Under the pieces are notes generated by a model, which searched no databases, was not told where the DNA came from, and worked only from the letters and a program-made list of their open reading frames with translations. This document shows, piece after piece, positions 16,311 to 25,412 of a DNA stretch of 36,335 bases. Each line of letters opens with the position of its first letter. Positions within the stretch are counted from its first letter, which is position 1. The translations under genes and the position numbers were made by a program. This DNA comes from Candidatus Helarchaeota archaeon (GTDB lineage Archaea; Asgardarchaeota; Lokiarchaeia; Helarchaeales; RDOG01), in assembly GCA_029838215.1 (NCBI GenBank), contig JALGVI010000024.1:1-36335 (forward strand), in the 5' to 3' direction.

Positions 16311-17453
16311 ATGCCTGTTTCCATCCTGAAATCAACGTATAAGACAATTCAAGAAGATCTTCCCAAACTTTTAGAAAAAATTAATTATGAACCTCAAAAG
16401 AAAAAGGTTTTTATCAAGCCCAATTTAGTGGATGCCTTGCCACCTTCTTCTGCAGTGATCGTGCATCCCAAGTTAATGGAAGCCTTATGTGATTTTCTCT
16501 TGTCACGCGGCGTTGAAGAAATCATTATCGGAGAAGGCACGGGCTATTTTACTAAACAAGAACATTTTCGCAAGCTTATTAAAGCAACCAAATACACGAA
16601 AATCGAAAAGAAATTTAACTTGGAAATCGAAAACCTCGAATTCGCAGATCGCAAGACCGTTAATTGGAAATATGGTGAATTATCACTTCCAAATTACGTG
16701 CTTGATGGTGAACATGAATATATCAACGTTCCTAAAATGAAAACGCATTGTCAATGTTCCGTCACGTTAGCAATGAAAAATCAAAAGGGTCTACTTCTTT
16801 TAAAGGATAAACGTAACTTTCATAAAAATGCCCTACATGACATGATTTTCGAGCTATCAAAAACCGTCAAGCCGGACTTAATTCTCATGGATGCAATCTC
16901 GTGTTTGGAAGGAACGGGTCCAACCGAAAATACCCAAACAAACGTCAAGCAATTGAATCTCGTTCTTGCAGGGCGCGATCTGATCGAAGTGGATAACGTA
17001 GCAGCCCGAATCATGGGTTACGATCCGGAAGAGGTCAAGCACATACCCAAGTTGGATAACATTACGGTAATTGGTGAACAACTTGCCGATGTCGCCAGCC
17101 CATTCAAGCGTCCTGAACCCTACATTGTCATGGGACCCATTATTTATCACCAAAATGAAAAGATGTGCACTCAATGCGGCATTGCAATGTCAAAAACCTT
17201 TCGAAAGATACTGTTCAAAGAAGAATTGAGGACTCGATTTGAACAATTAACTGAAAAATATCCACGCATTGATTTCCTTTTAGGGGCAGGATTGGAGGAG
17301 TTCCCTGAAGGATGCGTGGTCCCCGTGCTCGTGGGCAATTGCACGATGGAATTCGCCAAATCAAAAGGCATTGATTTTTGCAAGGGTTGTCCACCTAACC
17401 ATAATGACATTATTGAATTTTTCTTTAAGCTATTGGAAGAAGAGGTAAAATAA
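16311..17453 (+). CDS. DUF362 protein with Cys-rich C-terminal tail
   Basis: Protein of 380 residues matching DUF362: KKVFIKPNLVDALPPSSAV near 31-49 and IIIGEGTGYFT near 71-81, followed by YINVPKMKTHCQCSVTLAMKNQKGLL, the conserved PKxKTH...TLAxKNxKG core, and DAISCLEGTGP. After the domain (about 280 onward) there is a tail with C286-x2-C289, C335, C344 and C357-x2-C360, which could hold a metal or Fe-S cluster. DUF362 proteins are of unsettled function and many carry ferredoxin domains. The stop is one base before the phosphatase gene, so the two form an operon. A second DUF362 gene (29537) in this window lacks this tail. Confidence 0.82.
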   Translation: MPVSILKSTYKTIQEDLPKLLEKINYEPQKKKVFIKPNLVDALPPSSAVIVHPKLMEALCDFLLSRGVEEIIIGEGTGYFTKQEHFRKLIKATKYTKIEKKFNLEIENLEFADRKTVNWKYGELSLPNYVLDGEHEYINVPKMKTHCQCSVTLAMKNQKGLLLLKDKRNFHKNALHDMIFELSKTVKPDLILMDAISCLEGTGPTENTQTNVKQLNLVLAGRDLIEVDNVAARIMGYDPEEVKHIPKLDNITVIGEQLADVASPFKRPEPYIVMGPIIYHQNEKMCTQCGIAMSKTFRKILFKEELRTRFEQLTEKYPRIDFLLGAGLEEFPEGCVVPVLVGNCTMEFAKSKGIDFCKGCPPNHNDIIEFFFKLLEEEVK

Positions 17454-17454
17454 A

Positions 17455-17979
17455 ATGAACAAATCTGAAATTCTTTCTCATCTCAAACAAAAGAAAACTC
17501 CCATCCACGTGCTATTTGTCTGCTCAGGAAATATTCTGAGGTCTGCATTTGCCGAGCTATATTTTGAAAAAATCCTGGCAGATAAGCATGGCAAGACAAA
17601 CCTCGTGATTGAATCTGGAGCACTCACCTACATGAACGATCGCATCGCATATGAAACCAAAAAATTCCTATTAAAAGAAGGCGTTAGCAAGGAACGAATA
17701 AAACAATTCCGATCCCGCCACGTTGATAACCATCCCGACCTCTTCAACCGGGCTGATATCATCTTTGGAATGACCAATGGACATTTAAGCGATCTCAAGA
17801 GCCTCGGATATGGTGACAAATCATTTCACATCAATGAATTTGCTTTTGACAAGAATTTTGATATCGCCGATCCCTTCTTCAGTGGTGGATATGGCGAAAG
17901 TTTCACTCAGGTCAAGGCTGCATGTGATGAAATTCTCAAGATCTTTGAAAAAGAAGGGATCATGAGAGAAAAATCATGA
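17455..17979 (+). CDS. Low-molecular-weight phosphotyrosine/phosphoarginine-type phosphatase
   Basis: Cytosolic phosphatase of the LMW-PTP superfamily, 174 residues. The P-loop CSGNILRS carries the nucleophile Cys23 and Arg29 (C-x5-R), and the general acid is in DIADPF (Asp139). The family acts on phosphotyrosine in many proteins and on phosphoarginine in YwlE; a Thr after the second glycine would favour YwlE-type activity, but here the loop reads NIL, so specificity is unclear. The start lies one base after the DUF362 stop, with AGAGGT as ribosome-binding site inside the end of that gene. Its last 6 bases overlap the end of the convergent zinc-ribbon gene. Arsenate reductase was considered; the motif does not decide against it, but there is no ars context. 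Confidence 0.85.
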   Translation: MNKSEILSHLKQKKTPIHVLFVCSGNILRSAFAELYFEKILADKHGKTNLVIESGALTYMNDRIAYETKKFLLKEGVSKERIKQFRSRHVDNHPDLFNRADIIFGMTNGHLSDLKSLGYGDKSFHINEFAFDKNFDIADPFFSGGYGESFTQVKAACDEILKIFEKEGIMREKS

Positions 17980-18834
17980 CTCATCGATAATGAGAGCATC
18001 TTGCAAGATTTCTTTCCTTACAGCAAACGATTTCGGACGAGTCTTGCTTGCAGGAACTATCCATTGTCGACGAATCAGGACCTTTATTTTTCTATTTGCG
18101 GAACCATAATCATAATCGGCAGAAAATTTTGGATTCTTTTTCGGAAAAAAATCTGCGGCAAAGTCTGCATACGTGAAAAAATCACGCTTCAAGAGCCAAT
18201 TAAAAATTTCCTTGTCTTTTCCCGTTAATTTACGTGTATGTTCTTCCAAGAATTCGTTCAATACATAACGTGCATTCTTTCCCGTTGGACCCGTAGGTAC
18301 GAGAGTCCCCTCTGCCTCCATTTCTTCTTTTGCCTTCTCCACGAGCTCCCTTTCTATGATTACATTCCATTGTTCCATCATTCTCTTTACAAAGTCTGAA
18401 ACCCTGAACGTTCGATGGCTGCTCCCTATTGGCAAATCGTCATTTACCATCTTCCCCCTAATATAAAGTTGTATGAGCTCTTTCACCCGCTCGGTCTCTC
18501 CCACTTTTGTTTGAACAGAGGGAATCGTTTCGATCTTTTTTAAAAGTTGTTCTAAGAGCTCGACTTGTCTTTTTTGAGCATCAATTAATTCATTAATGGC
18601 TGATAACGATTCTCGTTCTTTGGTTGTCGTGATTTTCATGGATTTTTCTTTTCGTTTTTTGCTTTCTTCTGTCTTTGTAATGGTAAGACAAGTGGGACAA
18701 TAGAATTTCCGGCGATGACGAATTAATTCTTCGCTTGGAAATTTTTTTAGGCATCTAGAACATTGCACTATTGTTGTTTTTTCCAAGTCTTCTTTTTTAC
18801 GTTTTTTCTCGAGCCTCTTTAAGATTTCGCTCAT
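17974..18834 (-). CDS. Zinc-ribbon protein of unknown function
   Basis: Unrecognised 286-residue protein. A four-Cys zinc ribbon is at the N-terminus: C25-x2-C28 (CSRC) and C46-x2-C49 (CPTC). A basic coiled-coil stretch follows (about 60-110), then two globular segments: one at about 115-185 (FRVSDFVKRMMEQWNV) and one at 200-280 that reads like a winged helix (KEIFNWLLKRDFFTYADFAADFF, then IKVLIRRQWIVP). The layout suggests a nucleic-acid-binding factor, but no family is recognised. The ATG overlaps the stop of the upstream 165-residue gene by 4 bases (ATGA), so the two are translationally coupled and probably act together. The 3' end overlaps the phosphatase gene by 6 bases. Confidence 0.65.
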   Translation of the reverse strand: MSEILKRLEKKRKKEDLEKTTIVQCSRCLKKFPSEELIRHRRKFYCPTCLTITKTEESKKRKEKSMKITTTKERESLSAINELIDAQKRQVELLEQLLKKIETIPSVQTKVGETERVKELIQLYIRGKMVNDDLPIGSSHRTFRVSDFVKRMMEQWNVIIERELVEKAKEEMEAEGTLVPTGPTGKNARYVLNEFLEEHTRKLTGKDKEIFNWLLKRDFFTYADFAADFFPKKNPKFSADYDYGSANRKIKVLIRRQWIVPASKTRPKSFAVRKEILQDALIIDES

Positions 18835-19328
18835 GTTTCTTCCTCAATGATCTTCAAAGCATTATCAATAATGTCAACGTATCCTTCTATTCTTCCTAAT
18901 TCCGCGTGCACCGTATCAATCGTTGTTGCTTCGGCTATTTTTAAATAGATGTCATTAAAAATCTTGATGGTCTGCTTTAACGTTCTGAATTTATTTTCGT
19001 ATCTTTTTACTTCCTTTTTTAATTGCTCTTGTTCTTTTTTCAAGTTCGAATCAATGACTTCCCTTCCAGAAATCGTCGTGGAACGTTCTAAAATGAGCTT
19101 TAGAGATTTGGGCAATTCATCGTACGTAATTATTGATAAATTGACACCGTGTCGATTGGCAAGCTGTTTCACGTCCTCCAATATTTCTTCACGATCTATG
19201 AAATATTCTCCCCTTTTTATTTTTATGATTGCTTTTCTTGCCTGTAATCGATGAAGGCTGACACTGAAACTATTCTTTTTCCGCCTTTCCATCTCTTTTG
19301 GATAAATTATTCTTACGATGAAATCCAT
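18831..19328 (-). CDS. Unknown protein, partner of the zinc-ribbon protein
   Basis: A 165-residue protein with no recognised family. The first 80 residues look like an alpha/beta fold (MDFIVRIIYPKE, KAIIKIKRGEYFIDREEILEDVKQ, VNLSIITYDELPKSLK); the second half is a charged coiled coil (about 90-135) and a final helix. It has no membrane segment and no cysteine. It is the first gene of a two-gene unit, with the zinc-ribbon gene overlapping its stop by 4 bases. A TATA-like AATTTATAATT about 15-25 bases upstream of the ATG, with no ribosome-binding site, fits a leaderless transcript. Confidence 0.6.
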   Translation of the reverse strand: MDFIVRIIYPKEMERRKKNSFSVSLHRLQARKAIIKIKRGEYFIDREEILEDVKQLANRHGVNLSIITYDELPKSLKLILERSTTISGREVIDSNLKKEQEQLKKEVKRYENKFRTLKQTIKIFNDIYLKIAEATTIDTVHAELGRIEGYVDIIDNALKIIEEET

Positions 19329-19567
19329 TTTCGTTCTAATTATAAATTTAAAAAACCTTGTAATTAAATGTTATGCAAATGTTAATTACCAGTAAAATAA
19401 GTGTAATCTTCTGTAAAATTAAACTTCGAATTTTTTCACTCAGCAATTCGTATATGGTAAAAACGAAATAACAAGTTGAATAATACGTGGAATCACACGT
19501 GAAGAATATCAAAAATTGAAAATTGTTGAAAAAAGAAGGATTGAATGAAAAATCAGTTAGCTATCAG

Positions 19568-22216
19568 TTATCGGAGTGAAATTTTCATTTTTAAAGTCTT
19601 TATCTCAAAGGGTTTGATCTTGATCTTAATTTCGCCTTCATTTTGAATTTTGATTTTCTGGGGATTTAGTTCCAAGAGATCTACTTCTTTCACGTCGGAG
19701 ATTATCATGCTTTCATGGAAGCTAATAGTGCAGGTGGTTTGTTTTCCCATTGTTTCAAATAATCGCAGGATGACCTGATTATCATCCTCTGCTTGCTTTA
19801 ACGCTGTTAGAAGAACATTAGGCGGCTCAATCTTGAAAAAATTCGTTCCACTTGGCAATTTTCCAGATGATTTCTTCACTTCTTTGGTGATGAATGGATT
19901 GTTCAGTTCATGAGCTTTTTGAAAAGATAGTGTTTCTTTCCAAGATCCTTTTCCGTGTGGAACGGCCCAATATTCCACGTGAAATTCCGATTGTTCATGG
20001 ACTTTTCTTGAGGGAATCATGCTGGTGATGGGAGGTCCTCCCTTTGGATATCTTGGGCGACGTCCGATGGTCATGCGAACGATGCTCTTATAGCGAGGAT
20101 GGTATTTGGCATCATGACCAAATCGAGTTTTGTTGCATAAGGTCACGCCTGCTTCGGAATCGGATACATCTACCCATTTGTGTGCAGAGATTTCCCAACG
20201 TCCTTTTTGTGGTTTTGTTTTGGGACGAATGTGCCGATCGATCACTCCACATGCTATTTCTGAACTGATTTTATTTGCTTCGATGTTGAATGGAAATTCT
20301 AATTTGATGAGGGTCTCTTTTTGAATGCCCTTGACGTCCAAGGTAAATCTTAACGCGTTCTCATGAGCGAGTAATAAAACCTGTTTTTGGACTTCGATCC
20401 CATCGAATTTTTCTAAGATCTTGACGCAAATTCGTAACGGACCTTTTTCTACAGCTTCGCATGAGATTGTTCTGTTCGTTGAATCGAAGTTAATGGGGCG
20501 TGATAGATAACACTTATCGATATTCCAAGCTGGAAATTGCGCGGCTTTATCCTTGAAAAAACGAAGCTTGTTTGCTTCTCCCGTCAAGAATTCTCGCTGT
20601 AATGACTTGGAAAATAATTGCACGAGATTCCCTGTCTTTCTATCAATTTCCGCCACGATTTCTTGATTTTCAATCCTTATGGTTTGCTCATTTTCTTGAA
20701 TGTTCAAGTCGGATTTAAATTCACTTTTTTTGGTTGACTTACCTCTTTCTACAAGCTTGAAACCGAATGCAGGAACATTTGAAACCAGATGTAACCACGT
20801 TCCTGAATGATCTTGTTGGCACGGTAATGCATTGCCTTGCTCATCCATTAGCTTGTTATCATCGTCAATCTCGATGAGTGCGGAGCGATCCCATGAAAGT
20901 GAATTAAAAATTAACAACGATCTTGCCTGAACTTGAAGTATTTTCGCAAGGTGTTCAAGTGCGCCATTCAGCAGCTTGTTGACATGGAATTGTATTATTT
21001 TGAAATCGTCACGAACATCCTCATAAACTTCTGGGATTGAAGATCCCGGTAAAATATCATGAAATTGATTAAAAAGGATGAGCTTCCAGAGTTTTTCCAA
21101 TCGTTTTTTTGGATAAGGCATCCCGTGGAGTGCCATTAGCGTGGATAGAAGTTCAACATTTTGCATGTCGATTTCTGCTTTACGATTCAACTCTTTCAAC
21201 CAAACGTGAGATGTATATACCCCACGATGTGTTTCTAAGTACATCTCATCATTCCAAATCGGTAATCTATCTTGTTCCTTCTCAATCATCTTGAAATATT
21301 CTTCCATTGTAATGAAATCACACATGCCCAGCTTGTACAATTGCTTGAAGAAGATTATTTCCTCCCGAATTGGACCTCCTCCGCCATCGCCTATACCATA
21401 GACAACTCCAATATCTTGGATGTGGTCCTTTGAACCCGAGTTTTTAATGACATCAGGATCGGTATCATATGAAAACTCCGATTCGGATGGAAAAAATCGA
21501 GCGTGCTTGTCAAAATCACCAACGTTTGGGTGTCCTGCAAAGTTGTTAACACTATACGGCATGCAATATGTAAGAATTGATGACCCATCAGGAGATTTCC
21601 AGTGAAAAGCTATGAAATTAAAGAGAGAATAATCATTCCAACTCATCTTATTCGTGTAAAAATATTTCGCTCCGCTTTTCTTAAGAATTTGGGGCAACGT
21701 CCACGGATATCCAAAACAATCGCTCAAATATGCTACTGTACTGGGCTTTCCAAATTTTTCCAAGTAATATCGTTGTCCGTATAATCGCTGGCGTATCAAT
21801 GACTCCCCTGAAACCAAATTTAAATCAGGTTCAACCCACATTCCCCCGATTAATTCGAACCGACCCTCCGCAACGCGAGATTTTACCCGCTCAAAAATTG
21901 CAGGTGTCAATTCTTCCGTCCAATAATAATACTGCGGGGACGTATTTGAGAACGTGAAAAACGGATATTCTTCCATGTGTTTTAACGCCATCGTGAAGGT
22001 CTTGTAATTTTTCTGTAATGTCTCTTTTCGCCTCCAAAGCCAACAGGCATCAAGGTGACTCTGTCCGATGACGTGAATTCGTGATTTTTTCAAATTTAAT
22101 CCTAAAATCCTTGCCGCAATTTTCCAGAGAATTTTTGAACCCGGCGTGAAGAAGTTACGCTTATCCAATTTTTTTAAAAATTTGTTATATCCCTTGAGTT
22201 CAATAAAGGCTTCCAT
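19568..22216 (-). CDS. GH38 alpha-mannosidase
   Basis: Glycoside hydrolase family 38 enzyme, 882 residues, with no signal peptide, so probably cytosolic. Seen: IHVIGQSHLDACWLW with zinc ligands His54 and Asp56; FELIGGMWVEPDLNLVSGES; LSDCFGYPWTLPQILKKSG with the nucleophile Asp166 and zinc role; the NQFHDILPGSSIPEVYED segment with a further zinc His; then the central and C-terminal beta domains (for example ENALRFTLDVKG and GVTLCNKTRFGHD). Family members cleave alpha-mannosyl or 2-O-alpha-mannosyl-glycerate type bonds; the exact substrate cannot be told. The ATG at 22216 is used because GGAGAT lies just upstream; a TTG two codons earlier is less likely. It is divergent from a GRP/DMT-type permease, 77 bases away, suggesting joint sugar use. 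Confidence 0.92.
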   Translation of the reverse strand: MEAFIELKGYNKFLKKLDKRNFFTPGSKILWKIAARILGLNLKKSRIHVIGQSHLDACWLWRRKETLQKNYKTFTMALKHMEEYPFFTFSNTSPQYYYWTEELTPAIFERVKSRVAEGRFELIGGMWVEPDLNLVSGESLIRQRLYGQRYYLEKFGKPSTVAYLSDCFGYPWTLPQILKKSGAKYFYTNKMSWNDYSLFNFIAFHWKSPDGSSILTYCMPYSVNNFAGHPNVGDFDKHARFFPSESEFSYDTDPDVIKNSGSKDHIQDIGVVYGIGDGGGGPIREEIIFFKQLYKLGMCDFITMEEYFKMIEKEQDRLPIWNDEMYLETHRGVYTSHVWLKELNRKAEIDMQNVELLSTLMALHGMPYPKKRLEKLWKLILFNQFHDILPGSSIPEVYEDVRDDFKIIQFHVNKLLNGALEHLAKILQVQARSLLIFNSLSWDRSALIEIDDDNKLMDEQGNALPCQQDHSGTWLHLVSNVPAFGFKLVERGKSTKKSEFKSDLNIQENEQTIRIENQEIVAEIDRKTGNLVQLFSKSLQREFLTGEANKLRFFKDKAAQFPAWNIDKCYLSRPINFDSTNRTISCEAVEKGPLRICVKILEKFDGIEVQKQVLLLAHENALRFTLDVKGIQKETLIKLEFPFNIEANKISSEIACGVIDRHIRPKTKPQKGRWEISAHKWVDVSDSEAGVTLCNKTRFGHDAKYHPRYKSIVRMTIGRRPRYPKGGPPITSMIPSRKVHEQSEFHVEYWAVPHGKGSWKETLSFQKAHELNNPFITKEVKKSSGKLPSGTNFFKIEPPNVLLTALKQAEDDNQVILRLFETMGKQTTCTISFHESMIISDVKEVDLLELNPQKIKIQNEGEIKIKIKPFEIKTLKMKISLR

Positions 22217-22274
22217 TATCAAATCTCCAGCTTCGTGATTGGTATTACTTCAACATAATGATTTTTTAATGCGA

Positions 22275-22284
22275 TTATTTAAAA
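22275..22284 (+). promoter_or_regulatory. Putative promoter for the permease gene
   Basis: TTATTTAAAA lies 10-19 bases before the ATG at 22294, within the 77-base divergent spacer shared with the mannosidase. Spacing is slightly short for a leaderless start but plausible. The spacer is long enough for one regulator to act on both genes. Confidence 0.3.
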
Positions 22285-22293
22285 GAAGATACA

Positions 22294-23229
22294 ATGTTTT
22301 TATTTCCAATTCTGTCATCATTAATTTTATCAGGTCAATTTTTGCCACAGAAAGTATTGGAAAGGAAGAACGATATCGAGCCCATTCGATATAATTTCTC
22401 CTTCACAATGGGAATCACCTGCCAAGCATTATTGCTCTATCTCGTCTTTAGTGCGGTGTTTTTCCTTGCATTTTCGACCATTTATCGATTTGATTTCATT
22501 TCTTCTTTCATGGCATTTTTCTCAGGTTGCCTGTGGTCAATGGGGAATTATTTCATAATTAAAGGAGTTGACAAAATTGGAATATCAAAAACTACGATTT
22601 TTATGAACTCTGCCAGCATTTTTACCGTGATTCTCGCAACCATTATCTTTCTAGAATTGATAACAATTTCAATGTTAATTGGTTTGCCGTTCTTAATTGT
22701 CGGAGCACTGGTTGTTGCCGTGATTCAAGATCAAAAAGTTGATGCGACTCGGAATCGGAACTGGAAAGGGTATTTATATGTCATTATTGGTGCTTTATTC
22801 TTTTCTTTCTTTAATATAATGGAACAGGAAGCAGTACTTCCAATACACGTTCCATATGCCACGGCACTCCCATTTTTTGCCGTGCCATTACTCATTGGTG
22901 TTGGTGCCGTTTCAACACAATTCATCTTTATCTTCCTGAAAAAAGAATTGAAGACTTGGGTTTTTAATTGGAAAGAATCTGGTCATGAACAGAATTTGTA
23001 TGGAATTCTCGGTGGTGTGGCTTGGGCCTCAGGAATCCTCATCACAGTGTTTTCAAACATGGTGTTTGGTTTATCATTTACGGTACCGATCCTGCAAAGT
23101 TTCTTGATAATTTTCACATCATTTTGGGGCATTATTTTCTTTAAAGAGATCCGAGGTGTTAAAAAACTTCTTTTATTTTGTTTAGGGTGTGTTTTATCCG
23201 TGGTTGGTGTGTTTTTCCTCTCGATCTAA
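22294..23229 (+). CDS. DMT-superfamily sugar-type (GRP-like) permease
   Basis: Integral membrane protein of 311 residues with about ten hydrophobic segments in two repeats. The opening PILSSLILSGQFLPQK, the GCLWSMGNYFIIKGVDKIGISKTTIFMNS segment and the closing SFWGIIFFKEIRGVKK.LL.F fit the GRP/RhaT-like branch of the drug/metabolite transporter superfamily, whose known members carry glucose, ribose or rhamnose. The gene is divergent from the GH38 mannosidase, so a mannosyl-sugar or its breakdown product is a reasonable substrate guess. The EamA branch remains possible. Confidence 0.7.
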   Translation: MFLFPILSSLILSGQFLPQKVLERKNDIEPIRYNFSFTMGITCQALLLYLVFSAVFFLAFSTIYRFDFISSFMAFFSGCLWSMGNYFIIKGVDKIGISKTTIFMNSASIFTVILATIIFLELITISMLIGLPFLIVGALVVAVIQDQKVDATRNRNWKGYLYVIIGALFFSFFNIMEQEAVLPIHVPYATALPFFAVPLLIGVGAVSTQFIFIFLKKELKTWVFNWKESGHEQNLYGILGGVAWASGILITVFSNMVFGLSFTVPILQSFLIIFTSFWGIIFFKEIRGVKKLLLFCLGCVLSVVGVFFLSI

Positions 23230-23361
23230 ATCATGCCTGCTTTAAAGAAATACTTCAAGCATGAAATTACATGATCCAAACGATTTATAACCCATGTTCC
23301 AGAGGATCTTGTAAGCAATCGTTATTTTCCTGTTTGATATCACTATCGGAAATAAAAGGAC

Positions 23362-25389
23362 GTGCCAAGCCCAAAGATGACGCAAGAAAAGGATCCTGAA
23401 CGTGAATCCAAGATCAAAAAGGCAATCTTAATCAATCCTAATTTGGGTCACCCTAGATTTCTGAACGTGGGATCGGATCTCCAAAGGATGGAAATTCCAA
23501 CGCCTCTACTTTTCATCAGTAATGTTTCTGATCCCGGAAAATTCAAGGAATTAATTGTCAATAAATTAAATGTCGTGCCTGTATTTGAGTATAGGTGGAA
23601 GCTTGAAAAAGAATTAGAAGAAAAACGAAAAGAAAAAAGGAGTATTTGGACAAGAATCAAGAACATTTTTCTTCGTAAGAAATCCCCAAATCAGCAAATC
23701 CTTGATTATTTTGATGAGGAAAGAATAGAATTAATGGGGCAACATGCCGTTAGGGGAGAACCAATGCCCGCCAAGATTTTAAATGTAAAATCTGTCGAAC
23801 CGTGCAAATTGGACGATTTCAATTATCTCAAGGACAATTTTTGTCATCCGCATGAATTTCTTGTTAAGCACGGGATTTTCAAGGAATTCGAGTTTTTCTT
23901 CATCGTTCGAATCGGAATCAGTTTATCTGATGAAGTTAAAGATTTTTTGGCATTTCGGAACTTCATGATGTGCGATATCATTCACGAACTTGATGACGAA
24001 GAAAAACGCGTGAATTATCACTCAATCGTGTTTACGAAAAAAGACTGGAAGGATTTTACATTTATTCAAGCAACGGACCTTCACTTGGCAGAAAGATATG
24101 ATCGCGTGTATGGCTTGATAAAACAAGGCATTAAACCAATTCCACGAAAGGAACGTGATGATGAAGGCCTCATAATAAAGGACAAGTCTCCGAGAGCCAT
24201 CCTAAAAAGATTATTAAAACCGTTGGAAAAGCGAATTAATAATCCAAATAATCAATTTCGTAAGTTTATTAAACTAATGAATGAAAAGGTTCGGGCAAAT
24301 GAGCTTGACTTTATCGTATTCACCGGTGATCTTGTTGATTTCGTTTTATTAAGCAGGCTTCCCAAGGAATCTCGTTCTTTTGATTATGATCGTTGCAATT
24401 GGAGGATTTTCAAAAACCTCATTATAAATCACCCCGATTTAGAAGAACACGAAGGTGTCTTTGAATCGGAAGAATTGCTATGCCCAATTTTTACGGTCTT
24501 GGGAAATCATGATTATCGTCCACATCATTATAGTCTACTCTGGTTGAAAATGTGCGAGCGCTTCGGGCTAACTCATGAAGAAGCAGAAGCGCTAGAAGGG
24601 AAGCTTTCAATAGCAATTTCCCCTTGGAACTCTATTGTAAAAGATTCAATGACACTGGCGGGATATTGCACGGAAATCAATCCATCTCTAAACTTTTCTT
24701 TGAAATTAAGTGGAAATTCATTCATCTTTTTGGATAGCGGATCTGATTCATACATGAATATAGTCGATTTTATTTCAGGCCATCCATCTTTGACTGGCGT
24801 TTCAACCGAGCAGATCGGATTCTTGGAAAACGTTCGAAGGCGTGAAATCCAGAAGGACGATAATGTCTTCCTTTTTCTACATGCTCCTGTAATTAATCCC
24901 GTATCGAAAGGAAGAATCTTTAAATCCATAAAAAAGAGCATCTTTCGACGGAAAGTCAAGACCCTAAAGCTTGAGGATTTTAAAGAATTCCGATTCGGAG
25001 GAAAGCTGGAAAAGAAAAAATCAAAAGTTCGGATTAATAACATTTTCAACATCAAGCACTCGACTGTTTCGTCACATTGGGATGAGTTATTGGAATTTTG
25101 CAAAACATGCAACTTGATCCTAACCGGTCACACTCATACGCTCCGAGAATTTCGGATACATTACGATGACATTGCCAACCAAGATGAACATTCCTTCTCT
25201 GTTTATCACGATATTTATTCTCAAATCTTCACGCGTCCAAAAGAGATCAAAAAATTTGGCCCTTTTGCAGTTCAGACTCCTGCCCTTTGGTTAGATGGTA
25301 AAGGTGAACCTAAAGGAACTGTTTCGTTCCGAGAAATTAAAATCATCAACGGGAAAATAGCATCATTTGGAGTCGTTACGATCTATTGA
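23362..25389 (+). CDS. Calcineurin-like metallophosphoesterase with long N-terminal extension
   Basis: Protein of 675 residues. The metallophosphoesterase motifs are complete: D239-x-H241 (ATDLHL), GD at 322-323 (FTGDLVD), GNHD at 381-384, His507 (FLHAP) and GHTH at 589-592, so a di-metal site is expected. The first 230 residues match nothing I know; they include a Lys/Glu-rich helix (80-105) and end in a beta-rich part (EFEFFFIVRIGISL). No signal peptide or membrane segment is seen. Substrate is unknown; the family includes nucleotidases, cyclic-nucleotide and lipid-linked phosphoesterases. The start is uncertain: GTG at 23362 has AAAAGGA immediately before it, and an ATG at 23377 is the alternative. 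The GNAT gene follows after 23 bases. Confidence 0.85.
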   Translation: MPSPKMTQEKDPERESKIKKAILINPNLGHPRFLNVGSDLQRMEIPTPLLFISNVSDPGKFKELIVNKLNVVPVFEYRWKLEKELEEKRKEKRSIWTRIKNIFLRKKSPNQQILDYFDEERIELMGQHAVRGEPMPAKILNVKSVEPCKLDDFNYLKDNFCHPHEFLVKHGIFKEFEFFFIVRIGISLSDEVKDFLAFRNFMMCDIIHELDDEEKRVNYHSIVFTKKDWKDFTFIQATDLHLAERYDRVYGLIKQGIKPIPRKERDDEGLIIKDKSPRAILKRLLKPLEKRINNPNNQFRKFIKLMNEKVRANELDFIVFTGDLVDFVLLSRLPKESRSFDYDRCNWRIFKNLIINHPDLEEHEGVFESEELLCPIFTVLGNHDYRPHHYSLLWLKMCERFGLTHEEAEALEGKLSIAISPWNSIVKDSMTLAGYCTEINPSLNFSLKLSGNSFIFLDSGSDSYMNIVDFISGHPSLTGVSTEQIGFLENVRRREIQKDDNVFLFLHAPVINPVSKGRIFKSIKKSIFRRKVKTLKLEDFKEFRFGGKLEKKKSKVRINNIFNIKHSTVSSHWDELLEFCKTCNLILTGHTHTLREFRIHYDDIANQDEHSFSVYHDIYSQIFTRPKEIKKFGPFAVQTPALWLDGKGEPKGTVSFREIKIINGKIASFGVVTIY

Positions 25390-25412
25390 CCTAAAATAAT
25401 TCGGTTTTAAAA

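Noticed and set aside
19484..19502. ACGTG/CACGT inverted repeat in the gap before the mannosidase end
   Set aside because: Short, not near any start, and no second copy of the same arrangement.
23232..23266. TCATGC ... GCATGA inverted repeat after the permease gene
   Set aside because: Stem of 6 with a 20-plus base loop and no T tract; not a convincing terminator.
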